NCBI RefSeq assembly: GCF_004379255.2
Contig: NC_056053.1
Location: 22,316,188-22,380,187 of the forward strand
Length of the DNA stretch: 64,000 bases
DNA from: Salvia splendens
Taxonomy: Eukaryota > Streptophyta > Magnoliopsida > Lamiales > Lamiaceae
Reading direction: 5' to 3'
The notes beneath the pieces are model-generated. The model had not been told where the DNA came from, ran no database searches, and saw only the letters and a program-made list of their open reading frames with translations. Below are positions 18,618-28,867 of the stretch, one piece after another. The first letter of the stretch is position 1. Each line of letters starts with the position of its first letter. Both the position numbers and the translations under genes were made by a program.

Positions 18618-20699
18618 CTATGCTTGATGGTGCCGAGCTGATTGCTCGGCACTTTTAAGCGCAATCTGCAAACATTCTTTTGCTCTCTTTTGATCACCTC
18701 GGATGACCGCTATCCCACCTTTAGTGGGGATCTTGATGGTGAGGTGATAAGTAGAGCAAACGGCCCGAACTGTGTTGAGCCAGTCTCTCCCCAGGATGAT
18801 GTTGTACGGGGACCGAGCTTTTACCACAAAGAACTCGATCATCGTATTGGAGCTTGTAGGCGCTTTTCCCACCGTGATCGGAAGGCTGATAATACCTTCA
18901 GGGCGGGTGTCTTCCTGGGCGAAACTTTTCAGAGGAAGTGGAGCCGGACTGAGCCGAGCTGGATCCACTTCCATTTTATCAAAACATTCTTTAAAAAGAA
19001 CGCTGACTGACGCTCCTGTATCCACAAATACTCTGTGGATCAGTTTGTTTGCCACTCCGGCTTGAATGACAATAGCGTCTTGGTGAGGAGAGATGGCCGG
19101 GACGGGATCGGCATCTGAAAATGTAATCACTTCGTCTTTCTTCAGCCTTTTATGTGTTGGCTCCTCTTGATTGGAACCTCTGCGTTCTGCTTTTAGGGAC
19201 GACTTAGTCTTCCCGGCAGGGAGAGCATCAATAGTCAGGATTACTCCATCATATTGCGGCTCGTCGTCGTCTTCGGGATCCTCATGCCTTTTCGGATCCT
19301 GAGGTTTGCAGTTCGCACCTCTCTGTCTTTTGTTCTTTTTCGGCTGCTTGCTTTGGTATTTTTTTAACGTTCCTGTTTTCACAAGAACATCAATACCTGC
19401 AGCCAAATTTCGGCACTCCTCGGTATCATGACCGTGGGCTTGATGGAAGGAGCAATATTGATCCTGAGGTCGCCGCGCGGCTGATTTCGTCATCCGCTTT
19501 GGTTTTTCGAACATATCGGAATGTAGTTCGAAAATTTCCGTTCTTGACTTGTTTAATGGTACGAACTGAGCGGGCGGCTTCTCAGGATTGAGCCGTGGCC
19601 CCAATCTGCCTTGTACCGGTGCCCTTTGAATTCTTTCAAAAGGAGTTCGGCGAGGAAGCACCTGGCCGCTTTGATCGGGCTTCTTTTTCTCTTCTTGGGA
19701 TGAGCTGTCTAAAGACCGTTTTCGACGGTCTGCCTCATCCGCACGGGAAAACTGGTCCGCAATGTCCCACATTTCTTGAGCTGTTTGCGGGCCGCACTCC
19801 ACGAGCTTTCTGTAGAGAGCTCCGGGCAGGATTCCATTTTGGAATGCCGAAATGACAAGTAGATCATTGAGATTATCTACTTGTAGGCATTCCTTATGGA
19901 ATCTCGTCAGGAAGTCGCTGATCTTTTCGTCGCGACCTTGACGTATAGAAAGCAGCTGAGCCGAGGTAATTCGGACTTCCGCTTTCTGAAAGAACCTCCT
20001 ATGAAAAGCATCCATTAGATCTCGGTAGGATCGAATGCTGTCCTGAGGAAGGCTGTCGAACCACCTTCTGGCGTTCCCGATGAGCAACTCGGGGAACAGC
20101 TTGCACATGTGGACCTCATTGAGACCCTGGTTCGCCATATTATATTGATAGCATCCCAAGAAGTCATGAGGATCCACTAGCCCGTCATAAGTCGTTGACG
20201 GTATCCGGTAGTTCCGCGGCAAAGGAGTTCGGATGATATCGTCCGAGAACGGAGTCTTTAATGCTCCGTACATGGCGAACCCGACATCTCTTCGGTACGG
20301 AGGAGAAGGAGTTCTCCTGTGATTCCGGTGCCGAGGAGAAACAGGAACATGTCGGGGTTGAGGATTCTTCTTCCTGGAAGACACGGCACTACTGCGGTGG
20401 TGACTTTCATGTCTGGATGAGGAAGGAGAATCTACCGTTTTCGTCTTCGGCTATTGGCTCTTTTGCAGGAAGGTTAAGAACTCCTCCTGCTTCTCCGCCA
20501 AGAACAGCTTGACAGCCTCATTCAAATCAGGCTGCTGGGAAGACTCGGTGTGTGGACCTTTTGAGCGGCTTGTTCCTTCACCGTGAGAACTGGATACAGA
20601 CTTCTCACGAGGCTGCTTTCCAGGCCTATGGGCTGCTGGGTTAGCTTCCTCATGGTCATCACGGACGGAGGCACGGGAGTTGTGCGATCTGGCATGCAT
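18618..20699 (-). pseudogene. gag: Tat gag-protease, third copy with a nonsense mutation
   Basis: Duplicate of the Gag-PR ORF. A single C-to-T change on the coding strand turns a Gln codon (CAG in the other copies) into TAG at 20453-20451, shortly after the FLQKSQ motif about 80 codons from the start. The rest of the frame (down to 18618) is open. The product would be a short N-terminal peptide unless translation restarts. Confidence 0.93.
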
Positions 20700-20780
20700 T
20701 TTTTTTTTTTGTAGTGGAAAAAGGGTCAAAAATTCGCTTTATCACAGATTTGGTTCTGCGTTTCCCACAGACGGCGCCAG

Positions 20781-21362
20781 TGATGAATCCGCGAATTTTT
20801 GGTGGCAGTGAATGCAGGAAAGTAGAGATCACAACACAGAGATTTACGTGGTTCGATTTACTGAGGTAAATCTACGTCCACGGGAAGAAAAGAGAGCAGA
20901 GTTGTATTGCTTGATCTGTTTTCTACAGCTTACAAATACAAGCTTGCTATATGATATTTTCTCTCTAGAGTTGATGAATCCTCTATCGGATCTAAGTTCC
21001 GTTTATATATAGAACTGAGATCGTGGCTTGCATCACCACCCTAAGTCGTGGAGGTCACGGAGGTCATGAGATCCTGCATGGCCACTAATTAGGCGGTGGC
21101 TTACATCATCAGTAATTATGTCGTGGATGTCGTGGAGAACTGAGAGCCTGCATGGGTCCACCACTAGATAGATCGTGTCTCCCAGTTCGGTATTGCCGAG
21201 CAGCTTTTGCCGATGCTGAGAGTAGAGCTTGATGCCGACCTGAGGGCAGAGCTTGATTGGTTGGCTTTTGCCGAACTGAACTCTTAGCCGAACTCTTTGG
21301 TCATGCCGAACTAATACTCTTTCTCAGGCTTTGTGCTGGCTTGTTTAGTACGTACTCCATCA
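20781..21362 (-). repeat. 5'-most LTR of the Tat array (LTR 4)
   Basis: 582-bp LTR at the right border of the array, with one A/G difference (CTCAGGC against CTCGGGC near 21326) from LTR 1-3. The ATATG target duplication follows at 21363-21367. Confidence 0.95.
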
Positions 21363-22096
21363 ATATGCAACTTTATCATTTTTAATTTAGTCTACTGACA
21401 ATTGATTATAAGTTTTGGCTTTACTATTTACATGACGTGTGTTTTTATATGTTTTTAATTACAACTAACGTGTGTTTAATAATCACTAGATCACATGGGA
21501 GAAAATGACAGGTTAATTGCTTTTGCTGCAGATTTTGATCACTTAGAATTAAGAAGCTGCTGTGAAGCTTCCTTGTCATTTCTGTTATGATCAAATCCCA
21601 ATATTTGACTTTATAAACACAACCGTGATCCTAACGAGATTTTGCATTTCTAATCATTTAATGATTTTGCCAATTTGTGTTGCAGGAAATGAGGCGGCTA
21701 TTCCTAGGAAAGTGCAATCTCTAGCTAAATTATAAAAAAAATGATCAGATAAAACTGACGACAGCAGAAAACAAACCATGGTTTGAATTTGGTCAAGTGT
21801 GGGCGATGTCGGTGCTACACGTCGACAAGAAACAAAATAATCAGACAATGATGTCGAAGTTGACGTTGTAGTTAGTGATTAGTTGGTAGCCTCAAATATT
21901 TTTTAATTATAAAATTCGCTTTGGTATATTTTGTAGTATCGTGTTTTTTCATCTTTTCTTTTGTCATCTTTTTTTTTTTGGAAAAAACTAACATAAGAAA
22001 CACATAATCTATTATACATCAACCAAATAGTGAGAACCAAAAATGGAAACTCTAAAACACGACCTCTTCTATAAACACTCTATGTATAATATAGAG
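21363..22096. other. Host spacer between two head-to-head Tat elements
   Basis: AT-rich host DNA. The left half continues the segment broken at 7903. Around 21680-21722 a splice-acceptor-like tract followed by GAAATGAGG and AGGAAAGTGCAA recurs at about 30014-30050, so both may carry a remnant exon. I could not assign a convincing coding frame. Confidence 0.5.
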
Positions 22097-22678
22097 TGAT
22101 GGAGTACGTACTAAACAAGCCAGCACAAAGCCCGAGAAAGAGTATTAGTTCGGCATGACCAAAGAGTTCGGCTAAGAGTTCAGTTCGGCAAAAGCCAACC
22201 AATCAAGCTCTGCCCTCAGGTCGGCATCAAGCTCTACTCTCAGCATCGGCAAAAGCTGCTCGGCAATACCGAACTGGGAGACACGATCTATCTAGTGGTG
22301 GACCCATGCAGGCTCTCAGTTCTCCACGACATCCACGACATAATTACTGATGATGTAAGCCACCGCCTAATTAGTGGCCATGCAGGATCTCATGACCTCC
22401 GTGACCTCCACGACTTAGGGTGGTGATGCAAGCCACGATCTCAGTTCTATATATAAACGGAACTTAGATCCGATAGTGGATTCATCAACTCTAGAGAGAA
22501 AATATCATATAGCAAGCTTGTATTTGTAAGCTGTAGAAAACAGATCAAGCAATACAACTCTGCTCTCTTTTCTTCCCGTGGACGTAGATTTACCTCAGTA
22601 AATCGAACCACGTAAATCTCTGTGTTGTGATCTCTACTTTCCTGCATTCACTGCCACCAAAAATTCGCGGATTCATCA
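22097..22678 (+). repeat. 5' LTR of the plus-strand Tat element
   Basis: 582 bp from TGATGGAGTACG to GGATTCATCA. A TATATATAAA box lies at 22447-22456. The U5 part holds the hairpin at 22577-22612. The PBS follows at 22680. Confidence 0.95.
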
Positions 22679-22760
22679 CTGGCGCCGTCTGTGGGAAACG
22701 CAGAACCAAATCTGTGATAAAGCGAATTTTTGACCCTTTTTCCACTACAAAAAAAAAAAA

Positions 22761-24843
22761 ATGCATGCCAGATCGCACAACTCCCGTGCCTCCGTCCGTG
22801 ATGACCATGAGGAAGCTAACCCAGCAGCCCATAGGCCTGGAAAGCAGCCTCGTGAGAAGTCTGTATCCAGTTCTCACGGTGAAGGAACAAGCCGCTCAAA
22901 AGGTCCACACACCGAGTCTTCCCAGCAGCCTGATTTGAATGAGGCTGTCAAGCTGTTCTTGGCGGAGAAGCAGGAGGAGTTCTTAACCTTCCTGCAAAAG
23001 AGCCAACAGCCGAAGACGAAAACGGTAGATTCTCCTTCCTCATCCAGACATGAAAGTCACCACCGCAGTAGTGCCGTGTCTTCCAGGAAGAAGAATCCTC
23101 AACCCCGACATGTTCCTGTTTCTCCTCGGCACCGGAATCACAGGAGAACTCCTTCTCCTCCGTACCGAAGAGATGTCGGGTTCGCCATGTACGGAGCATT
23201 AAAGACTCCGTTCTCGGACGATATCATCCGAACTCCTTTGCCGCGGAACTACCGGATACCGTCAACGACTTATGACGGGCTAGTGGATCCTCATGACTTC
23301 TTGGGATGCTATCAATATAATATGGCGAACCAGGGTCTCAATGAGGTCCACATGTGCAAGCTGTTCCCCGAGTTGCTCATCGGGAACGCCAGAAGGTGGT
23401 TCGACAGCCTTCCTCAGGACAGCATTCGATCCTACCGAGATCTAATGGATGCTTTTCATAGGAGGTTCTTTCAGAAAGCGGAAGTCCGAATTACCTCGGC
23501 TCAGCTGCTTTCTATACGTCAAGGTCGCGACGAAAAGATCAGCGACTTCCTGACGAGATTCCATAAGGAATGCCTACAAGTAGATAATCTCAATGATCTA
23601 CTTGTCATTTCGGCATTCCAAAATGGAATCCTGCCCGGAGCTCTCTACAGAAAGCTCGTGGAGTGCGGCCCGCAAACAGCTCAAGAAATGTGGGACATTG
23701 CGGACCAGTTTTCCCGTGCGGATGAGGCAGACCGTCGAAAACGGTCTTTAGACAGCTCATCCCAAGAAGAGAAAAAGAAGCCCGATCAAAGCGGCCAGGT
23801 GCTTCCTCGCCGAACTCCTTTTGAAAGAATTCAAAGGGCACCGGTACAAGGCAGATTGGGGCCACGGCTCAATCCTGAGAAGCCGCCCGCTCAGTTCGTA
23901 CCATTAAACAAGTCAAGAACGGAAATTTTCGAACTACATTCCGATATGTTCGAAAAAACCAAAGCGGATGACGAAATCAGCCGCGCGGCGACCTCAGGAT
24001 CAATATTGCTCCTTCCATCAAGCCCACGGTCATGATACCGAGGAGTGCCGAAATTTGGCTGCAGGTATTGATGTTCTTGTGAAAACAGGAACGTTAAAAA
24101 AATACCAAAGCAAGCAGCCGAAAAAGAACAAAAGACAGAGAGGTGCGAACTGCAAACCTCAGGATCCGAAAAGGCATGAGGATCCCGAAGACGACGACGA
24201 GCCGCAATATGATGGAGTAATCCTGACTATTGATGCTCTCCCTGCCGGGAAGACTAAGTCGTCCCTAAAAGCAGAACGCAGAGGTTCCAATCAAGAGGAG
24301 CCAACACATAAAAGGCTGAAGAAAGACGAAGTGATTACATTTTCAGATGCCGATCCCGTCCCGGCCATCTCTCCTCACCAAGACGCTATTGTCATTCAAG
24401 CCGGAGTGGCAAACAAACTGATCCACAGAGTATTTGTGGATACAGGAGCGTCAGTCAGCGTTCTTTTTAAAGAATGTTTTGATAAAATGGAAGTGGATCC
24501 AGCTCGGCTCAGTCCGGCTCCACTTCCTCTGAAAAGTTTCGCCCAGGAAGACACCCGCCCTGAAGGTATTATCAGCCTTCCGATCACGGTGGGAAAAGCG
24601 CCTACAAGCTCCAATACGATGATCGAGTTCTTTGTGGTAAAAGCTCGGTCCCCGTACAACATCATCCTGGGGAGAGACTGGCTCAACACAGTTCGGGCCG
24701 TTTGCTCTACTTATCACCTCACCATCAAGATCCCCACTAAAGGTGGGATAGCGGTCATCCGAGGTGATCAAAAGAGAGCAAAAGAATGTTTGCAGATTGC
24801 GCTTAAAAGTGCCGAGCAATCAGCTCGGCACCATCAAGCATAG
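22761..24843 (+). pseudogene. gag: Tat gag-protease with a one-base insertion
   Basis: Starts at the same ATG as the intact copies. An A-run that is five long in the other elements is six long here (23953-23958). The frame shifts, and the first open segment ends at 24035 just before the zinc knuckle. The downstream frame (23968-24843) keeps the CX2HX4HX4C knuckle and the DTGAS protease motif and ends with UAG CAA TCA at 24841. Gag and protease/Pol are therefore uncoupled in this copy. Confidence 0.93.
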
Positions 24844-24876
24844 CAATCACAGCAACCGGAGTCAGAGGCAAGCGAG

Positions 24877-27800
24877 ATGGCCGAAGTCACTTCAGAGCCG
24901 AACTCAATGACCGTTCGGTTATACGATGACGATCCATCCAGAACGGTCAAGATCGGCTTCGCAGGAACGCCTCTACTCCGAGAAAAGACCATTCAGCTCC
25001 TCAAGGAGTACAAAGATGTCTTTGCATGGTCTTCGTTGGACATGACCGGAGTGCCCCCCGAGGTAATCACTCATCGGTTAAATATTGATCCTTCAATCCG
25101 GCCAGTAAAACAGAAGCAAAAACTCTTTGCGGCAGAAAGAAGCCAAGTCATCCATGACGAAGTCCGCCAATTACTAAAAGCGGATGTACTATTCGAGGTG
25201 AAATATCCTTCGTGGGTGGTCAATCCTGTCATGATCAAGAAAAAGGAAGGAGGATGGCGGATGTGCATAGATTTTACCGATCTAAACAAGCACTGTCCTA
25301 AAGATTGCTATCCCCTTCCGAATATAGATAAAAAAGTAGAAGCTTTGATCGGCTTCGAAATTTTCTGTTTTCTTGATCTATACAAAGGATATCACCAGGT
25401 GTTGATGGATGAGAGTGACGCTCCGAAAACAGCTTTCATTACCGATTTCGGCATTTTCGCTTATAAAAAGATGCCATTCGGTTTAAAGAATGCCGGAGCC
25501 ACTTATCAAAGGATGGTAGACAAGCTTTTTCGGCACCTAATCGGAAAGCAGGTTGAAGTGTATGTCGACGACATAGTTGTCAAAAGCAAAAGCACTTCGG
25601 AGTACGAAGACAACCTCAAGTCCACTCTCAACGTGCTCAAGAAAGCCAACCTCAAACTTAATCCCCAAAAGTGTACCTTTTTGGTAGATTCGGGAAAGTT
25701 TCTGGGTTGTTGGGTTTCAAAAGACGGACTCAAGGCAAACCCCTCAAAAGTTCAAGTCGTTCAGGACATGGCAATGCCGAAGTCCATACATGACGTGCAA
25801 AGGCTAACCGGATGTCTAGCCGCACTGAATCGATTCCTTTCCCAAGCAGCCGAAAAGCAACTGCCGTTCTTCAAGGTGTTGAAAAAGGCACCAAAGTTCG
25901 AGTGGGGAGCCGAGCAGAAAAAGGCCTTTGACGAGCTCAAAAGTTATCTAGCCGAGCTTCCTATTCTCTCTGCTCCAACCGAAGCCGAAGTAATATTCTT
26001 ATACTTAGCGGCATCGGATCAAACCATCAGCGCGGTGCTTGTACGAGAAGAAGGCCTAAAGCAGTTTCCCATCTACTTTACAAGCCGAGCATTAAGAGGT
26101 CCAGAAACAAGGTATCAACCTCTGGAAAAAATTGCTCTGGCGTTAGTAAATGCAGCAAGGAGACTGCGGCCATACTTCTACGCTCACAAGGTATGCGTCT
26201 TAACCGATCTGCCTCTTCGGCAAGTTTTGACCAAACCAGAAGCATCAGGCAGAATCGCCAAATGGGCCATAGAACTGGGAGAACACTCAATCGAGTATCT
26301 ACCTCGGAAAGCTATCAAGGGACAAGCCTTGGCAGATTTTCTTGCAGAAGCAAAGTTCGATCAAGCAATTCCTGTTATTGCCGAACAGAAGAATTCTGCC
26401 AATGCCGAACTAGTACAGCCCTTGGAATCCGAAGTAGGGCCGCCGGACTGCTGGAGCGGATTCGTAGATGGAGCTTCAAACAAGATGGGAAGTGGAGCTG
26501 GTATTTTACTTGTCGCTCCCGACGGACACGAGGTAACCTACTCACTTCGGTTCCTATTCCCCACTACTAATAATGAAGCCGAGTACGAAGCCCTCCTGGC
26601 CGGACTCCAGTTAGCGCAAAGTCTGCTCGTCAAATCTCTCAAAGTCCATTGTGATTCACAAGTCATAGTAAATCACATGTTGGGTACAAGTGAAGCTCGT
26701 GACGAGAGAATGAAGGAGTATTTGGACAAAGCGCAAAGCATCAGCCGAAGTTTCTCCTATTTTCGGATAATCCGCATTCCCAGAGCGGAAAATAGCCGAG
26801 CAGATACCTTAAGTAAGTTGGCCTCAGATCCGAGCTCAAAGGCGGAAGAATTAATGCATCGAAGCATTGATGAAGCCGAGGTACATTCAGTATCCAGCTC
26901 GCCGAACTGGATGACGCCGATCTTGCAGTATCTGGATCAAGGACAATTGCCCGATGATAGGAGAGAAGCTCGGAAGATCACGTGCCGAGCACTTCGGTAC
27001 GAACTTCATGAAGGAGTCCTCTTTAGAAAGTCTTACCTCCAGCCATTATTGCGGTGCGTAGGACCAGAAGAGACGGACTACATCCTCAGAGAAGTTCATG
27101 AAGGATCGTGCGGTAGCCACATCGGAGCCAGAGCTTTAGCTAAAAAAGTTCTGAGATGGGGATATTATTGGCCAACCTTGGTGCAAGAAGCAGTGCAGCT
27201 CGTCAAGACCTGCCCGAAGTGCCAAATCCATGCAAATATCCCAAAGATGCCGCAGACCGATCTATCCACTATGCAGAGCCCTTGGCCTTTCATGCAATGG
27301 GGCATAGACATAGTGGGACCACTTCCTCAAGCTCCTCGGCAAATGAAATTCCTAATCGTTGCCGTGGACTACTTTACGAAGTGGGTGGAAGCTGAACCAT
27401 TAGCTACGATAACGAGCTCGAAGGCATTGGATTTCGTCTGGAAGAACATAGTGTGCCGATTCGGCATACCCCACATCCTCATCTCGGATAACGGGACTCA
27501 GTTCACCGACAAGACGTTCAAGAATTGGTGCCAAGAGCTGAATATTCAACAGCGGTTCACTTCGGTCTCTCATCCACAAGCAAACGGACAAACGGAGGTA
27601 ACAAATCGTATCCTGGTGAAAGGGTTAAAAGCTCGGTTAGAACAAGCCAAAGGACAATGGGTAGAAAATCTCCCTCAAGTCCTATGGTCCTACCGAACTA
27701 CACCCACAATCTCCAACGGTGAAACTCCGTACAGTCTGGTGTACGGCACTGAAGCCGTGATTCCGGTTGAGATCGGCGTACCCAGTCCCCGAACTCTAAA

Positions 27801-28140
27801 TTTCTCCTCAGAAATGAATGATGACGGACTGAGAGCCGAACTAGATCTGGCCGAAGAAAGAAGAGAATTGGCCTGCATAAAAGCAGCCAAGTACAAGGAG
27901 CAAGTAGCCCGGTATTATAACCAAAGGGTGAAAAAGCTGCAATTTCAAGTGGGAGATCTCGTCTTGAGAAACAACGAAGTAAGCCGAGCAGAAAAGCTGG
28001 GCAAACTCGAACCCACATGGGAAGGTCCATATCGGGTGTCAGAAGTCCTCGGCAAAGGGTCTTACAAATTGACTCACGTGTCAGGAGAACAAGTACCCCG
28101 AACATGGCACGTTTCCAACCTCAAAAAGTTCCATTTGTAA
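24877..28140 (+). CDS. pol: Tat Pol polyprotein (intact ORF, 1087 aa)
   Basis: Same domain order and catalytic motifs as the Pol at 9213-12476: RT YVDD, two RNase H domains, HHCC and DDE integrase, no chromodomain. It starts 33 nt after the gag UAG and in frame with it. The last 420 bp or so (from about 27714) are nearly identical to 37571-37997 of the long-subfamily element, while the rest matches the short subfamily. The ORF is open, but the gag frameshift upstream would prevent a normal Gag-Pol fusion. Confidence 0.94.
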   Translation: MAEVTSEPNSMTVRLYDDDPSRTVKIGFAGTPLLREKTIQLLKEYKDVFAWSSLDMTGVPPEVITHRLNIDPSIRPVKQKQKLFAAERSQVIHDEVRQLLKADVLFEVKYPSWVVNPVMIKKKEGGWRMCIDFTDLNKHCPKDCYPLPNIDKKVEALIGFEIFCFLDLYKGYHQVLMDESDAPKTAFITDFGIFAYKKMPFGLKNAGATYQRMVDKLFRHLIGKQVEVYVDDIVVKSKSTSEYEDNLKSTLNVLKKANLKLNPQKCTFLVDSGKFLGCWVSKDGLKANPSKVQVVQDMAMPKSIHDVQRLTGCLAALNRFLSQAAEKQLPFFKVLKKAPKFEWGAEQKKAFDELKSYLAELPILSAPTEAEVIFLYLAASDQTISAVLVREEGLKQFPIYFTSRALRGPETRYQPLEKIALALVNAARRLRPYFYAHKVCVLTDLPLRQVLTKPEASGRIAKWAIELGEHSIEYLPRKAIKGQALADFLAEAKFDQAIPVIAEQKNSANAELVQPLESEVGPPDCWSGFVDGASNKMGSGAGILLVAPDGHEVTYSLRFLFPTTNNEAEYEALLAGLQLAQSLLVKSLKVHCDSQVIVNHMLGTSEARDERMKEYLDKAQSISRSFSYFRIIRIPRAENSRADTLSKLASDPSSKAEELMHRSIDEAEVHSVSSSPNWMTPILQYLDQGQLPDDRREARKITCRALRYELHEGVLFRKSYLQPLLRCVGPEETDYILREVHEGSCGSHIGARALAKKVLRWGYYWPTLVQEAVQLVKTCPKCQIHANIPKMPQTDLSTMQSPWPFMQWGIDIVGPLPQAPRQMKFLIVAVDYFTKWVEAEPLATITSSKALDFVWKNIVCRFGIPHILISDNGTQFTDKTFKNWCQELNIQQRFTSVSHPQANGQTEVTNRILVKGLKARLEQAKGQWVENLPQVLWSYRTTPTISNGETPYSLVYGTEAVIPVEIGVPSPRTLNFSSEMNDDGLRAELDLAEERRELACIKAAKYKEQVARYYNQRVKKLQFQVGDLVLRNNEVSRAEKLGKLEPTWEGPYRVSEVLGKGSYKLTHVSGEQVPRTWHVSNLKKFHL

Positions 28141-28867
28141 GAGACAGTCCGGTCAGTCAGTCTTGAGTCCTGTTCGGTCAATGTGCTTTCTTTGGTTTGC
28201 TTGGTCTTTATTTGTCTCTGTGCGTTTTGTCTGTGTGTTTTGTCTCTCTGTGCGTGTCGTCTCTTACAAATGTTACTGAGGTATCTTGTTCTTCGAAGGC
28301 TGATCCCCTTCTTAGAACATATATAAGCCAACGATTGTGAGTCAAAGCTTCTACAGAAGATACAAGACCACAATTCAGCTTAAACAAGCAGTTCGTCTGA
28401 AACGAGCTGCAACAAGCCAACGATTGTGAGTCAGCTTCTACAGAAGATACAAGACCACAATTCAGCTTAAACAAGCAGTTCGTCTGAAACGAGCTGCAAT
28501 AAGCCAACGATTGTGAAGTCCAAGCTTCTAAAGAGGATACAAGACCACAATTCGGCTTAAAAATCAAGCACTTCGTCTGAAACGAACTGCAACAAAAGTC
28601 CGATTCTCGCGATAAAACTTGCCTGAATTAGGACAAGGGAAAGTCCGATCCACGCGATAAAACTCGCCGAATTAGGACAAGGGAAAGTCCGATCCCCAAA
28701 TTAGGACAACGGAAAGTCCGATCCGAGCGATAAAACTCGCCAAATTAGGACACAAGCTTAGTCCGGTCAAAGATGTTTATTTCATCAGACCGAGGACAAA
28801 CATCAACTTACCCCGTACCATTATCCAGGATGCCGAAGTGATTCACTTCGCTCTTCGGGGGGGGTAG
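28141..28867 (+). repeat. 3' noncoding region with tandem repeats and PPT
   Basis: Holds three roughly 86-93-bp tandem copies (about 28327-28597), four shorter copies of a TCCGATC...CGATAAAACT motif (28598-28758), the palindrome CGAAGTGATTCACTTCG and a run of eight G before the LTR. It is the plus-strand equivalent of 8486-9212. Confidence 0.85.

Larger units (their letters stand above)
14673..20780 (-). repeat. Two tandem 3,054-bp LTR-gag-pol-fragment units
   Basis: Units 14673-17726 and 17727-20780 are direct repeats of exactly 3,054 bp: a 582-bp LTR plus 2,472 bp of internal DNA. The internal part begins abruptly in pol (GATGACTTGG at 15255 and 18309) and ends at the PBS. Neither unit has a polypurine tract or 3' region, so neither could be made by normal reverse transcription. 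The junction is at the precise LTR terminus. Confidence 0.93.
7904..21362 (-). mobile_element. Tat-lineage Ty3/gypsy element expanded into a multi-LTR tandem array
   Basis: Read leftwards from 21362 the order is LTR, gag, pol fragment, LTR, gag, pol fragment, LTR, gag, full pol, 3' noncoding region, LTR. All four LTRs are 582 bp (7904-8485, 14673-15254, 17727-18308, 20781-21362). The complete array has a single ATATG target duplication (7899-7903 and 21363-21367), so it entered as one insertion or grew after one insertion. The base element (7904-15254) is complete and potentially autonomous. The repeated unit is exactly 3,054 bp and lacks most of pol, the 3' region and the polypurine tract. 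Two RNase H domains and no chromodomain place it in the Tat clade. Copies of the unit differ at only a few bases. Confidence 0.93.

Noticed and set aside
21680..21722. CBP60 5' exon
   Set aside because: An acceptor-like tract and a conserved stretch shared with 30014-30050 are present, but no frame gives recognisable CBP60 sequence, so I list it only as shared host DNA.
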